This document shows positions 1 through 7,538 of a DNA stretch of 19,867 bases, piece after piece (the first letter of the stretch is position 1; each line of letters opens with the position of its first letter). The stretch spans positions 1-19,867 of the forward strand of contig DATKDQ010000152.1 of the NCBI GenBank assembly GCA_035544635.1, given 5' to 3'. This DNA is from DATAFT01 sp035544635. Its GTDB lineage: Bacteria > Acidobacteriota > Thermoanaerobaculia > Multivoradales > Multivoraceae. Made by a program: the position numbers and the translations under genes. Below the pieces are notes generated by a model. It was given only the letters and a program-made list of their open reading frames with translations. It searched no databases and had not been told where the DNA came from.

Positions 1-2118
1 TGGCGCGGCCCGCGCCAGAACGGGATCTCTGCGGAGACCGGTCTCCCCGACACCTGGAGCCCGTCCGGGCAGAACGTGATCTGGCGGCGCGACTTCACGG
101 GCCGCTCGACGCCGGTGGTGATGGACGGCCGCGTCTACGTCAACGGGAGAGCCGGCGAGGGCATCGACCGCCAGTCGGTGATCGCCGCGTTCGATGCCGA
201 GACCGGAGAGCCCCTCTGGGTCAAGCGGTACACCCTACACCTGACCACCGTCCCGTTCAACCGCGTGGGCTGGGCCTCCCCGACCGGCGATCCCGAGACC
301 GGCTACGTCTACGATCAGATCGTCAGCGGCCTGCTGGTGTGTCTCGATCGCGACGGCAACGAGGTGTGGTCGCGCTCGCTCAAGGAGGAGTACGGCCGCT
401 ACGAGGGCTACGGCGGACGCACCGCCTCGCCGCTCATCGACGAGGACCGCATCGTGGTCAGCATGATCAGCTCGAGCTGGGGCCCGCTCGGCGCGCCGCG
501 CCACCGCTACTACGCCTTTGACAAGCGCACTGGCGAGCCGATCTGGATCTCGACTCCGAGCCAGGAGGTGTACGACCTCAACACCCAGGCCAGCCCGGTG
601 GTGGCGGTGATCGGCGGGCGGCGCCTGATCCTCGCCGGCGCCGCCGACGGGCGCCTCTACGCGCTCGAGGCGCGCACCGGCAAGAAGGCCTGGGAGTTCT
701 GGCTCTCGAAGAACGCGATCAACGTCACGCCGGTGGTCGACGGCGACGTCGTCTACCTGGCGCACAGCGAGGAGAACATCGACGAGGCCACCCAGGGCCG
801 GGTGGTGGCGATCGACGGCACCGGATCGGGCGACGTCACCAAGACGCACGAGCTGTGGCGCGCGAACCTCCACCAGTCCGGGTTCCCGTCGCCGGTGGTG
901 CACGACGGAAAGCTCTACGTGGTCGACAACTCCGCGAATCTGGCGGCGCTCGAACAGGAGACCGGTGAGAAGCTCTGGGAGCTGAGCCTGGGCACCGTCG
1001 GCAAGGGCTCGCCGGTGTGGGCGGACGGCGACCTCTACACGACCGAGCTGAATGGCCATTTCGCGATCGTGCGCCCGAGCGAGGAGGGCGGTGAGATCCT
1101 GGCGCGCCATCAGCTCCGGATGCCCGAAGGACGCTATGCGGAAGTCTACGGCTCGCCGGCGGTCGCCTACGGCCGGGTCTACTTCACTACCGAGGAGGGG
1201 GTCTACTGCCTCGGCGACCCCGATCGGCCCTTCGAGATCACCAAGACGGCGCCGATCGTGCTCGGCGACGAGGGTGCCGCGCAGGGCCCCGCGGCCACGC
1301 TGCTGGTGGTGCCGGCCGAGGTCGCGCTCAAGCCGGGCGAGAGCGTCGAGCTCCGCGTCGCCGCGTTCGACGCCAAGGGGCGGCGCCTCGGCGGGCCGGA
1401 GGGCTCCGTGGAGGCGAGCTGGGAGGCCAAGGGCATCGAGGGCGCACTCGAAGGGAACCGGCTCGCGATCGCGGAGGACTCGGGCTTCCAGGCCGGCACG
1501 GTGGTCGCCAAGAGCGGAGATCTCGTCGCCGAGGCGCGGGTGCGGGTGGTCCCGCCGCTGCCGTGGACCGAGACCTTCGAGCAGGGGAGGCGCCCGTGGT
1601 GGATCGGCGGCGGTCGCTTCGACGTGCGCGATGACGCCGCGACCGGCGGCAAGGTGCTGGTCAAGCCGGTCGCCGAGTCGGGCCTCCTACGCTCGAACCT
1701 GATCCTGGGCCCTCCCTGGTTCGGCAGCTACACCATCCAGGCCGACGTGCTGGGCACCCAGAGCGGCCGGCGCCGCTCCGATGGGGGCGTCATCGCCAAC
1801 GGCTACATCCTCGAGCTCATGGGCAACCACCAGCGCCTCGATCTGCGCTCGTGGGAGGCGATGCTGCGCGTCGAGCGGAAGGTCGCGTTCCCGTGGGAGG
1901 TCGATCGCTGGTACACCATGAAGCTCCGGATCGACACCGGCGAGGACACGGCGACGGTACGCGGCAAGGTGTGGCCGAAGGGCGAGCCCGAGCCCGAGGC
2001 CTGGACGGTGGAGGCGGTCGATCCCCATCCGGTGCGCAGCGGCTCACCAGGTCTCACCGGCTACTCGCCGGCGGAGCTCTTCTTCGACAACGTTACGATC
2101 ACGGGGAACCGAGAATGA
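1..2118 (+). CDS. PQQ-type beta-propeller protein with Ig-like and lectin-like C-terminal domains (5' partial)
   Basis: The reading frame is open from base 1 with no stop, and the first residues (WRGPRQNGISAETGLPDTW) are the usual opening of secreted PQQ-propeller proteins, so the true start and any signal peptide lie upstream; the GTG at 76 is internal. About 705 residues are visible. Residues 1 to about 410 hold propeller blades with the pattern GxLYxLDxxTGexxW. About 435-520 looks like an Ig-like beta domain (VPAEVALKPGESVELRVAAFD), and about 523-705 like a concanavalin/LamG or DUF1080-type jelly roll (FEQGRRPWW near the start, FFDNVTITG at the end). The family name comes from the fold; many members do not bind PQQ, and no heme c motif (CxxCH) is present. 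The role is probably extracytoplasmic binding or scaffolding, perhaps of carbohydrate through the C-terminal domain (inference). The stop overlaps the next start (ATGA at 2115), so the two genes are translationally coupled. Confidence 0.85.
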   Translation, partial: WRGPRQNGISAETGLPDTWSPSGQNVIWRRDFTGRSTPVVMDGRVYVNGRAGEGIDRQSVIAAFDAETGEPLWVKRYTLHLTTVPFNRVGWASPTGDPETGYVYDQIVSGLLVCLDRDGNEVWSRSLKEEYGRYEGYGGRTASPLIDEDRIVVSMISSSWGPLGAPRHRYYAFDKRTGEPIWISTPSQEVYDLNTQASPVVAVIGGRRLILAGAADGRLYALEARTGKKAWEFWLSKNAINVTPVVDGDVVYLAHSEENIDEATQGRVVAIDGTGSGDVTKTHELWRANLHQSGFPSPVVHDGKLYVVDNSANLAALEQETGEKLWELSLGTVGKGSPVWADGDLYTTELNGHFAIVRPSEEGGEILARHQLRMPEGRYAEVYGSPAVAYGRVYFTTEEGVYCLGDPDRPFEITKTAPIVLGDEGAAQGPAATLLVVPAEVALKPGESVELRVAAFDAKGRRLGGPEGSVEASWEAKGIEGALEGNRLAIAEDSGFQAGTVVAKSGDLVAEARVRVVPPLPWTETFEQGRRPWWIGGGRFDVRDDAATGGKVLVKPVAESGLLRSNLILGPPWFGSYTIQADVLGTQSGRRRSDGGVIANGYILELMGNHQRLDLRSWEAMLRVERKVAFPWEVDRWYTMKLRIDTGEDTATVRGKVWPKGEPEPEAWTVEAVDPHPVRSGSPGLTGYSPAELFFDNVTITGNRE

Positions 2119-3554
2119 GACGTTCGCTCCGCTTCGCGCTCGCCCTGGGCCTGGCGTCCGCCGCTCTGGCCGCGCTAGCCGCCGACCGCGCGGGCGAGCC
2201 GGCGATGTTCGGGGGCACGCCGTCGCGCAACATGGTGTCGAGCGAGACCGGGCTGCCGACGACCTGGGACATCGCGACCGGAAAGAACGTCAAGTGGCGC
2301 CAGAAGGTGGGCTCGCAGACCTACGCCGGGCCGGTGGTGCACGGCGGCAGGGTCTACGTCGGGACCAACAACGAGGGTCTGCGCCGCCCCGGTGTGGAAG
2401 GCGACAAGGGCGTCCTGATGGCCTTCCGCGAGAGCGACGGCGAGTTCCTGTGGCAGGCGACGCACGACAAGCTGCCCGCCGGCCGCGTCAACGACTGGCC
2501 GCTCCAGGGGATCTGCTCGACGCCGTTCGTCGAGGGTGATCGTGTCTATTACGTCTCGAACCGTGCGGAGGTGGTCGCCGCCGACGTCGAGGGCTTCCGC
2601 GACGGGAAGAACGACGGAGTCCAGGACGAGGTGCTCACGACCGAGCTCGATGCCGACATCCTCTGGCGCCTCGACATGATCGGCGAGCTCGACGTCTTTC
2701 CGCACAACCTGGCGGCGGGGTCGCCGCTGGTGGTCGGCGACATCCTCTACGCCACCACCGGGAACGGCGTCGACGAGGGGCACATCAACATCCCTTCGCC
2801 GCTCGGGCCGAGCTTCATCGCGGTCGACAAGAATACGGGCAAGCTGGTCTGGGAGAGCGCCCTGCCCGGCGACAACATCTTCCATGGCACCTGGTCGAAC
2901 CCCGCGTACGGCGTTGCGGGCGGTCGCGAGCAGATCATCTTCCCGGGCGGTGACGGCTGGGTCTACTCGTTCGAGCCCAAGAGCGGCGAGCTCCACTGGA
3001 AGTTCGACGCCAACCCGAAGGGCGCGGTCTACGAGCTGGGCGGCGCCGGCACCGCCAACGAGATCATCTCGACTCCGGTGTTCGTCGAGGGCGTGGTCTA
3101 CGTCGGAGTGGGCCAGGATCCCGAGCACGGCGAGGGGGTCGGCCACTTCTACGCCATCGACGCCTCGAAGACGGGCGATGTCACCGAGAGCGCGACGATC
3201 TGGCACTTCGGCGACGACGACTTCAACCGCACCATCTCGACCGCCGCCGTGCACGACGGTCTGGTCTACATCAGCGACCTTTCCGGTTTTCTCTACTGCC
3301 TCGATGCCAAGACCGGCAAGCACCACTGGACCCACGACACCTTCGCCGCGGTGTGGGGCTCGCCGTTCGTCGCCGACGGCAAGGTCTACCTCGGCGACGA
3401 GGACGGCGACGTGGTGGTGCTCGCCACCGGCACCGAGAAGAAGGTTCTCGGCGAGACCAACATGGGGAGCGCGGTGTACACCACGCCGGTGGCGAAGGAC
3501 GGCGTGCTCTACATCGCCACCCGCTCGGAGCTCTTCGCCATCGCCGTCGAGTAG
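2115..3554 (+). CDS. secreted PQQ-type beta-propeller protein
   Basis: 479 residues starting at the ATG at 2115, which shares ATGA with the stop of the previous gene. The start is supported by an immediate Sec signal peptide: MRRSLRFALALGLASAALA, with likely cleavage after an ALA near residue 22. The open frame continues far upstream of 2115 but only antisense-like, arginine-rich sequence is encoded there. Mature residues begin with FGGTPSRNMVSSETGLP, the same opening motif as the preceding gene, followed by repeated blades (GGRVYVG, DGLVYISDLSGFLYCLDAKTGKHHW, DGVLYIATRSELFAI). Length fits one propeller with no extra domain. It is probably periplasmic or secreted and paired with the upstream propeller; the two may be diverged duplicates. 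The ligand is unknown. It is not a classical quinoprotein dehydrogenase as far as I can see: it is shorter (about 480 versus about 600 residues) and has no vicinal Cys-Cys pair. Confidence 0.88.
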   Translation: MRRSLRFALALGLASAALAALAADRAGEPAMFGGTPSRNMVSSETGLPTTWDIATGKNVKWRQKVGSQTYAGPVVHGGRVYVGTNNEGLRRPGVEGDKGVLMAFRESDGEFLWQATHDKLPAGRVNDWPLQGICSTPFVEGDRVYYVSNRAEVVAADVEGFRDGKNDGVQDEVLTTELDADILWRLDMIGELDVFPHNLAAGSPLVVGDILYATTGNGVDEGHINIPSPLGPSFIAVDKNTGKLVWESALPGDNIFHGTWSNPAYGVAGGREQIIFPGGDGWVYSFEPKSGELHWKFDANPKGAVYELGGAGTANEIISTPVFVEGVVYVGVGQDPEHGEGVGHFYAIDASKTGDVTESATIWHFGDDDFNRTISTAAVHDGLVYISDLSGFLYCLDAKTGKHHWTHDTFAAVWGSPFVADGKVYLGDEDGDVVVLATGTEKKVLGETNMGSAVYTTPVAKDGVLYIATRSELFAIAVE

Positions 3555-3639
3555 GCGTCCGGACGGGCGCCGGGGTCCGTAGTAGTGGATAGCTCGTAGT
3601 GTTTGCGACGCCTGGTCGATACATGGTCTCCGTAGCCAC
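3555..3639. other. intergenic gap before the alcohol dehydrogenase gene
   Basis: 85 bases between the second propeller gene and the Fe-ADH start. It contains a 10-bp perfect palindrome (CGTCCGGACG) just after the stop, and the first copy of a 17-bp duplication at its right end. I see no convincing -35/-10 pair and no Shine-Dalgarno sequence in front of either candidate ATG. It could separate two transcription units or be read through. Confidence 0.5.
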
Positions 3640-3654
3640 ATGGTCTCCGTAGCC
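3621..3654 (+). repeat. perfect 17-bp tandem duplication over the Fe-ADH start codon
   Basis: ACATGGTCTCCGTAGCC occurs twice back to back (3621-3637 and 3638-3654). Each copy contains an ATG. The first (3623) opens a nine-codon frame, MVSVATWSP, ending in TAG at 3650-3652; the second (3640) opens the alcohol dehydrogenase. Because each copy brings its own start, gain or loss of a copy would leave the enzyme sequence unchanged but alter its leader. Confidence 0.9.
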
Positions 3655-4890
3655 GCGCCCCGTACCCGCCCCGCCGCGCTCGACCCGTGGCAGGTCGCGC
3701 TGCGTCCCTCGCGGGTGCTGTTCGGCGCCGGACGGCTCGCCGAGCTGGGACCGCTGGTGGCCGAGCTGGGAGGACGGCGGGCGCTGGTGGTCACGGACGC
3801 CGGCCTCCGCGCGGCCGGCCACGTCGCGGCCGCGGTCGGCTCGCTGCGCGACGCCGAGGTCGACGCCGTCGTGTTCGACGCCGTCGAGGAGAACCCGACC
3901 ACGGCTCACGTCGAGGCGGCGGCGGCGGCGGGGCGCCGGCACGCCATCGACTTCCTGGTCGGTCTCGGAGGCGGCAGCGCGCTCGACTGCGCCAAGGGCG
4001 CCAACTTCCTGCTCACCAACGGCGGCCGCATGGAGGACTACTGGGGCTGGAACCGCGCCGGCCGCCCGATGCTGCCCTCGGTGGGTGTTCCGTCGACCGC
4101 GGGGACCGGCAGCGAGGCGCAGTCGTACGCGCTGATCGCGCGTGCCGAGTCGCACCTGAAGATGGCCTGCGGCGACGAGAAGGCGCGTTTCACGGCGGTC
4201 ATCCTCGACCCGCTCCTGCCGCGCACGGCGCCGCGCGCGGTTTCGGCGGTGGCGGGCTTCGATGCGATCTCGCACGCTGTGGAGAGTCTGGTCACGCGCG
4301 ATGCGAGCCCGTTCTCGCGGCTCTTCGCGCGCGAGGCCTGGCGGCTCCTGGAGCGCAACTACGAAGCGGTGGTGGCCCGCGCGTGCGACGACGCGAGCTG
4401 GGGGGAGATGCTGCTCGGCTCGCATCTCGCCGGCGCGGCGATCGAGGCCTCGATGCTCGGGGCCGCGCACGCCTGCGCGAATCCGCTCACCGCGCGGTTC
4501 GGCGTCGCGCACGGCGTCGCGGTGGCGCTGGTGCTGCCGGCGGTGGTTCGCCTGAACGCGGCGGTCGCCGCGCCGCTCTATGCCGATCTGATCGGAGCGT
4601 CGGAGTCGGTGGAGGACTCGTCGACCGCCGGGGGGGCCGACGGCGCCCGCTCCCGCCGGGAATCCGCTGGGCCCGGCCGGCGCGCCATCGATCCTGCCGA
4701 AGTCCTGGCGCGCCGGTTGGAGGCCCTCCGCGACGCCGGCGGGCTGCCGCCGAGGCTCTCGAGCGTGGGTGTCGGGGCCGACGCGCTCCCGGCGCTCGCG
4801 GCCGACGCATGCGAGCAGTGGACGCTCCGCCACAACCCGCGCGAGCTGGGCGAGGCGGATCTGCTCGCGCTCTACCGGTCGGTGCTGTAG
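3640..4890 (+). CDS. iron-containing (group III) alcohol dehydrogenase
   Basis: 416 residues, PF00465-type Fe-ADH, a cytoplasmic NAD(P)-dependent alcohol/aldehyde oxidoreductase. Visible motifs: ENPTTAHVEAA (84-94), dinucleotide-binding GLGGGSALDCAKG (108-120), PSTAGTGSEAQ (151-161), and the four expected metal ligands Asp208, His212 (FDAISHAVES), His277 (GAAHA) and His291 (VAHGVA). All catalytic-site residues seem intact, so it should be active; the substrate is not predictable. Most family members have about 380-390 residues; the excess is a Ser/Gly/Arg-rich stretch at about 321-349, likely a surface loop. The ATG at 3640 is chosen because the family fold (LRPSRVLFGAG) starts about 20 residues later; no ribosome binding site is visible. 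The propeller lipoprotein gene follows after 11 bases. Confidence 0.93.
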   Translation: MVSVAAPRTRPAALDPWQVALRPSRVLFGAGRLAELGPLVAELGGRRALVVTDAGLRAAGHVAAAVGSLRDAEVDAVVFDAVEENPTTAHVEAAAAAGRRHAIDFLVGLGGGSALDCAKGANFLLTNGGRMEDYWGWNRAGRPMLPSVGVPSTAGTGSEAQSYALIARAESHLKMACGDEKARFTAVILDPLLPRTAPRAVSAVAGFDAISHAVESLVTRDASPFSRLFAREAWRLLERNYEAVVARACDDASWGEMLLGSHLAGAAIEASMLGAAHACANPLTARFGVAHGVAVALVLPAVVRLNAAVAAPLYADLIGASESVEDSSTAGGADGARSRRESAGPGRRAIDPAEVLARRLEALRDAGGLPPRLSSVGVGADALPALAADACEQWTLRHNPRELGEADLLALYRSVL

Positions 4891-4901
4891 TGGTGACGGC
4901 G

Positions 4902-6137
4902 ATGCGTGAAACCCGATTCCTCCACCGTGCGCGTCTCCTCGGGAGCAGGGCAGCAGCCTGCCTGCTCCCCCTTCTGCTCGCGCTCGTCGCCGCCGGCTGC
5001 GGCGAGCCCGCCACCGAGGCCAGGGACGTCGGCGGCGAGGCTGGCCGCGGCAGGCCGCCGCGCGGGGAGTGGCCGCTCTTCCGCGGCAACCCGACGTCAA
5101 CCGGCGTCGCGGAGAGCGACCTGCCCGCCTCGCCCGCGCTGCTCTGGAGCTTCGAGGCCCCCGCCGACATCGAAGGCACCGCCGCGATCGCCGGCGGAAG
5201 GGTCTACGTGGGATCGCTCGACGGGTTCCTCTACGCGCTCGATCTCGAGACCGGCGAGGCGGCGTGGACCTTCGACGCCGGGGCCGAGATCAAGTCTTCG
5301 CCCTCGGTGCGCGACGGCGTCGTCTACTTCGGCGACGAGCTGGGGCGCTTCCATGCCGTCGACGCCGCGACCGGCGCCGAGAAGTGGAGCTTCGAGACCC
5401 TGGCTGGGATCGTGTCGGGCGCGAACTTCCACGGCGAGAACCTGGTGTTCGGGTCCTACGACAACTCGCTCTACGCCCTGCGCAGCAGCGATGGCGCGCT
5501 GCAGTGGAAGGTCGAGACCGACGGCTACGTGCACGGCACCCCCGCGATCGCCGGGGGGTTCACGACGGTCTCCGGGTGCGACGGCTATCTGTGGCTGGTG
5601 TCGCTCGCCGACGGCACGGTCGAGACCAAGATCGAGCTCGGCGGCCAGACCGGGTCGAGCCCGGCGGTCGCCGGCGGCCTCGCCTACGTGGGCACCTACG
5701 AGAACCAGGTGCTGGGGATTGATCTCGGCTCCCGTTCGGTCCGCTGGAGCTACGAGCACCCGCAGCGCAAGTTCCCCTACTACGCGTCGCCCGCGGTGGA
5801 CGGCGGGCTGGTGGTGATCGGCGGCCGCGACAAGATCGTGCACGCGCTCGACGCCGCGACCGGTGAGGCGCGTTGGACCTACCCCGCGGGCGCACGCATC
5901 GACTCCTCGGCGGTGATCGCCGGCGGTCGGGCGTTCCTCGCCACCACGGCCGGCGAGGTGCTCGCGCTCGACCTCGCGAGCGGGGAGCGCGTGTGGTCGT
6001 GGGAGAGCGGTTCCGCGTTCACCGCGTCGCCGGCGGTGGCCGCGGGCCGTCTCGTCATTTCGAGCCTCGACGGGGTCGTCTACTGCTTCGGTGAGGGCGG
6101 CCGCAGTACTCCATCGCAACCCGAGGAGAAGGCATGA
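4902..6137 (+). CDS. BamB-like eight-bladed PQQ-propeller lipoprotein
   Basis: 411 residues. ATG at 4902 gives a lipoprotein signal peptide: basic MRETRFLHRARLL, a hydrophobic core LLPLLLALVA and a lipobox-like AAGC with Cys33 as lipidated residue; GTG at 4890 or 4893 are alternative starts 3-4 codons upstream. After a Gly/Arg linker come WPLFRGN and eight repeats of about 40 residues with GGxVYVGsxDGxLYALDxxTGExxW, the N-terminal strand closing the ring. Lipid anchor, size and eight blades match BamB, the OMP-assembly lipoprotein, but no bam gene is nearby. The stop overlaps the start of the radical SAM gene (ATGA at 6134). It is probably anchored in a membrane facing the periplasm, and by context it could serve the TonB receptor or the enzymes in the same cluster (inference). 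Confidence 0.9.
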   Translation: MRETRFLHRARLLGSRAAACLLPLLLALVAAGCGEPATEARDVGGEAGRGRPPRGEWPLFRGNPTSTGVAESDLPASPALLWSFEAPADIEGTAAIAGGRVYVGSLDGFLYALDLETGEAAWTFDAGAEIKSSPSVRDGVVYFGDELGRFHAVDAATGAEKWSFETLAGIVSGANFHGENLVFGSYDNSLYALRSSDGALQWKVETDGYVHGTPAIAGGFTTVSGCDGYLWLVSLADGTVETKIELGGQTGSSPAVAGGLAYVGTYENQVLGIDLGSRSVRWSYEHPQRKFPYYASPAVDGGLVVIGGRDKIVHALDAATGEARWTYPAGARIDSSAVIAGGRAFLATTAGEVLALDLASGERVWSWESGSAFTASPAVAAGRLVISSLDGVVYCFGEGGRSTPSQPEEKA

Positions 6138-7471
6138 CCCTGGCCGAGCCCGCCACCACACGACTCGACCTCGAGGCGACGCAGGTCGGCAGCGTCTTCG
6201 TCTCCAACTACCCGCCGTATTCGTTCTGGACCGCCGACGCGGTGGCGGTGGCGAACGACGTGCTCCGGCGCCCGCCGGCCTCCGACGCGACGCTCGGGCT
6301 CTACCTCCACATCCCGTTCTGCCGGCAGCGCTGCAAGTTCTGCTACTTCCGGGTGGTCACCGACAAGAACAGCGGCGAGGTGCGCGCCTACCTCGACACG
6401 CTGGCGCACGAGGTCGAGCGCTACGCCGAGCTCGAGGCGGTGGCGGGCCGGCCGCTGCGCTTCGTCTACTTCGGCGGCGGCACGCCGTCCTACATCAGCG
6501 CCGAGCAGCTGCGCGAGCTGGCCGCGCGCGTGCGAGCGGTGCTGCCGTGGGATCGCGCCGAGGAGGTCGCTTTCGAGTGCGAGCCGGGGACTCTCACGCG
6601 GAGCAAGCTCGAGGCCATCCGCGAGATCGGCGTGACGCGCCTCTCGCTCGGCGTCGAGAGCTTCGACGACGCGATCCTGCGCGAGAATGGCCGTGCCCAC
6701 GAGTCGGCCGAGATCCACCGCGTCAGACCCTGGATCCGGGAGCTCGACTTCCCTCAGCTCAACATCGACCTCATCGCCGGCATGGCGGGGGAGACCTGGG
6801 AGACCTGGCGCTCGACCGTCGAGCAAGCGCTCGACTACGAGCCCGAGGGCGTCACCATCTACCAGATGGAGCTGCCGTTCAACACCGTCTACTCCAAGGG
6901 CGTCCTGCGCGGCGAGGGCGGCGTCGAGTTCGCGTCCTGGAGCCAGAAGCGCGAGTGGCACGCCTGGGCCATCGAGCGGTTCGAGGCGGCGGGCTACGAG
7001 GCGTGGAGCGCGTACACGCTGCTCAAGTCGGATCGGAAGCCGCGGCCGCGATTCGTCTACGCTGACGCCGTCTGGCACGGCAGCGACATGATCGGGGCAG
7101 GGGTCTCGGCGTTCTCGCACGTCGGCGGCGTCCATTTCCAGAACGTCGACCGCTGGGACGACTATCTGGAGAAGGCGCGCGGTGAAGGCCTGCCGATCGG
7201 GCGCGCGTTCGTCACCACGCCGGACGAGCGGCTGACCCGCGAGACCATTCTGCAGATGAAGACCGGCCGCCTCGAGCGCGACTACTTCCGGCGCAAGTTC
7301 GGCGTCGATCCGGTGGACCGCTTCGCCGGGCCGCTCGCGCGCCTGGCGGCGCAGGGGCTGCTCGAGATCGACGGCGATCGCGTGACCCTGACCCGAGGCG
7401 GCCTGCTGCGCGTCGACCAGCTCCTGCCGGAGCTCTACGACCCGCACTATCGCCACTCGCGATACACCTGA
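6134..7471 (+). CDS. HemN/HemW/HutW-type radical SAM enzyme
   Basis: 445 residues. The HemN-family radical SAM signature is clear: LYLHIPFCRQRCKFCYF with cluster ligands Cys63, Cys67 and Cys70, then FVYFGGGTPSYIS (110-122), FECEPGTLT, RLSLGVESFDD and LNIDLIAGM. The position of the fourth cysteine of true HemN is Phe72, as in HemW, ChuW/HutW and class C radical SAM methyltransferases, so I do not call it coproporphyrinogen oxidase. A 55-residue N-terminal extension and the total length resemble ChuW/HutW, which open heme anaerobically and sit beside heme receptors; a TonB receptor gene follows here. A HemN-like C-terminal domain is present. The Shine-Dalgarno GAGGAGAAGG lies just before the ATG, which overlaps the previous stop. 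Substrate could be heme, another tetrapyrrole or a molecule to be methylated. Confidence 0.9.
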   Translation: MTLAEPATTRLDLEATQVGSVFVSNYPPYSFWTADAVAVANDVLRRPPASDATLGLYLHIPFCRQRCKFCYFRVVTDKNSGEVRAYLDTLAHEVERYAELEAVAGRPLRFVYFGGGTPSYISAEQLRELAARVRAVLPWDRAEEVAFECEPGTLTRSKLEAIREIGVTRLSLGVESFDDAILRENGRAHESAEIHRVRPWIRELDFPQLNIDLIAGMAGETWETWRSTVEQALDYEPEGVTIYQMELPFNTVYSKGVLRGEGGVEFASWSQKREWHAWAIERFEAAGYEAWSAYTLLKSDRKPRPRFVYADAVWHGSDMIGAGVSAFSHVGGVHFQNVDRWDDYLEKARGEGLPIGRAFVTTPDERLTRETILQMKTGRLERDYFRRKFGVDPVDRFAGPLARLAAQGLLEIDGDRVTLTRGGLLRVDQLLPELYDPHYRHSRYT

Positions 7472-7538
7472 GGCGCCTTTCCGCAGTATCCTTTCGCTTC
7501 GAGCAGCCCCTGCCGGCTGGGAGATGAGATCTATACCC
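7472..7538. other. gap between radical SAM and TonB receptor genes
   Basis: 67 bases. No clear terminator or promoter is visible; TATCCT near 7487 is a weak -10 look-alike without a -35 partner. Two in-frame ATGs (7524 and 7539) close the gap. Co-transcription of the receptor with the upstream genes is likely. Confidence 0.4.

Noticed and set aside
33..46. 14-bp perfect palindrome GGAGACCGGTCTCC
   Set aside because: Lies inside coding sequence at the conserved ETGLP motif; explained by codon use and not placed at a promoter.
3271..5100. A 609-codon minus-strand frame across the Fe-ADH gene
   Set aside because: Composition is that of antisense of a GC-rich gene; the plus strand has all four Fe-ADH metal ligands.
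1..6137. Classical PQQ-dependent alcohol/methanol dehydrogenases
   Set aside because: No vicinal disulfide, no heme c motif, and lengths and blade sequences fit PQQ-like propeller proteins; no pqq biosynthesis genes in the window.
6134..7471. PqqE or another RiPP-type radical SAM enzyme with a precursor peptide
   Set aside because: It has the HemN-type HIPFC signature and no SPASM-type cysteines; I found no short precursor-like gene nearby.
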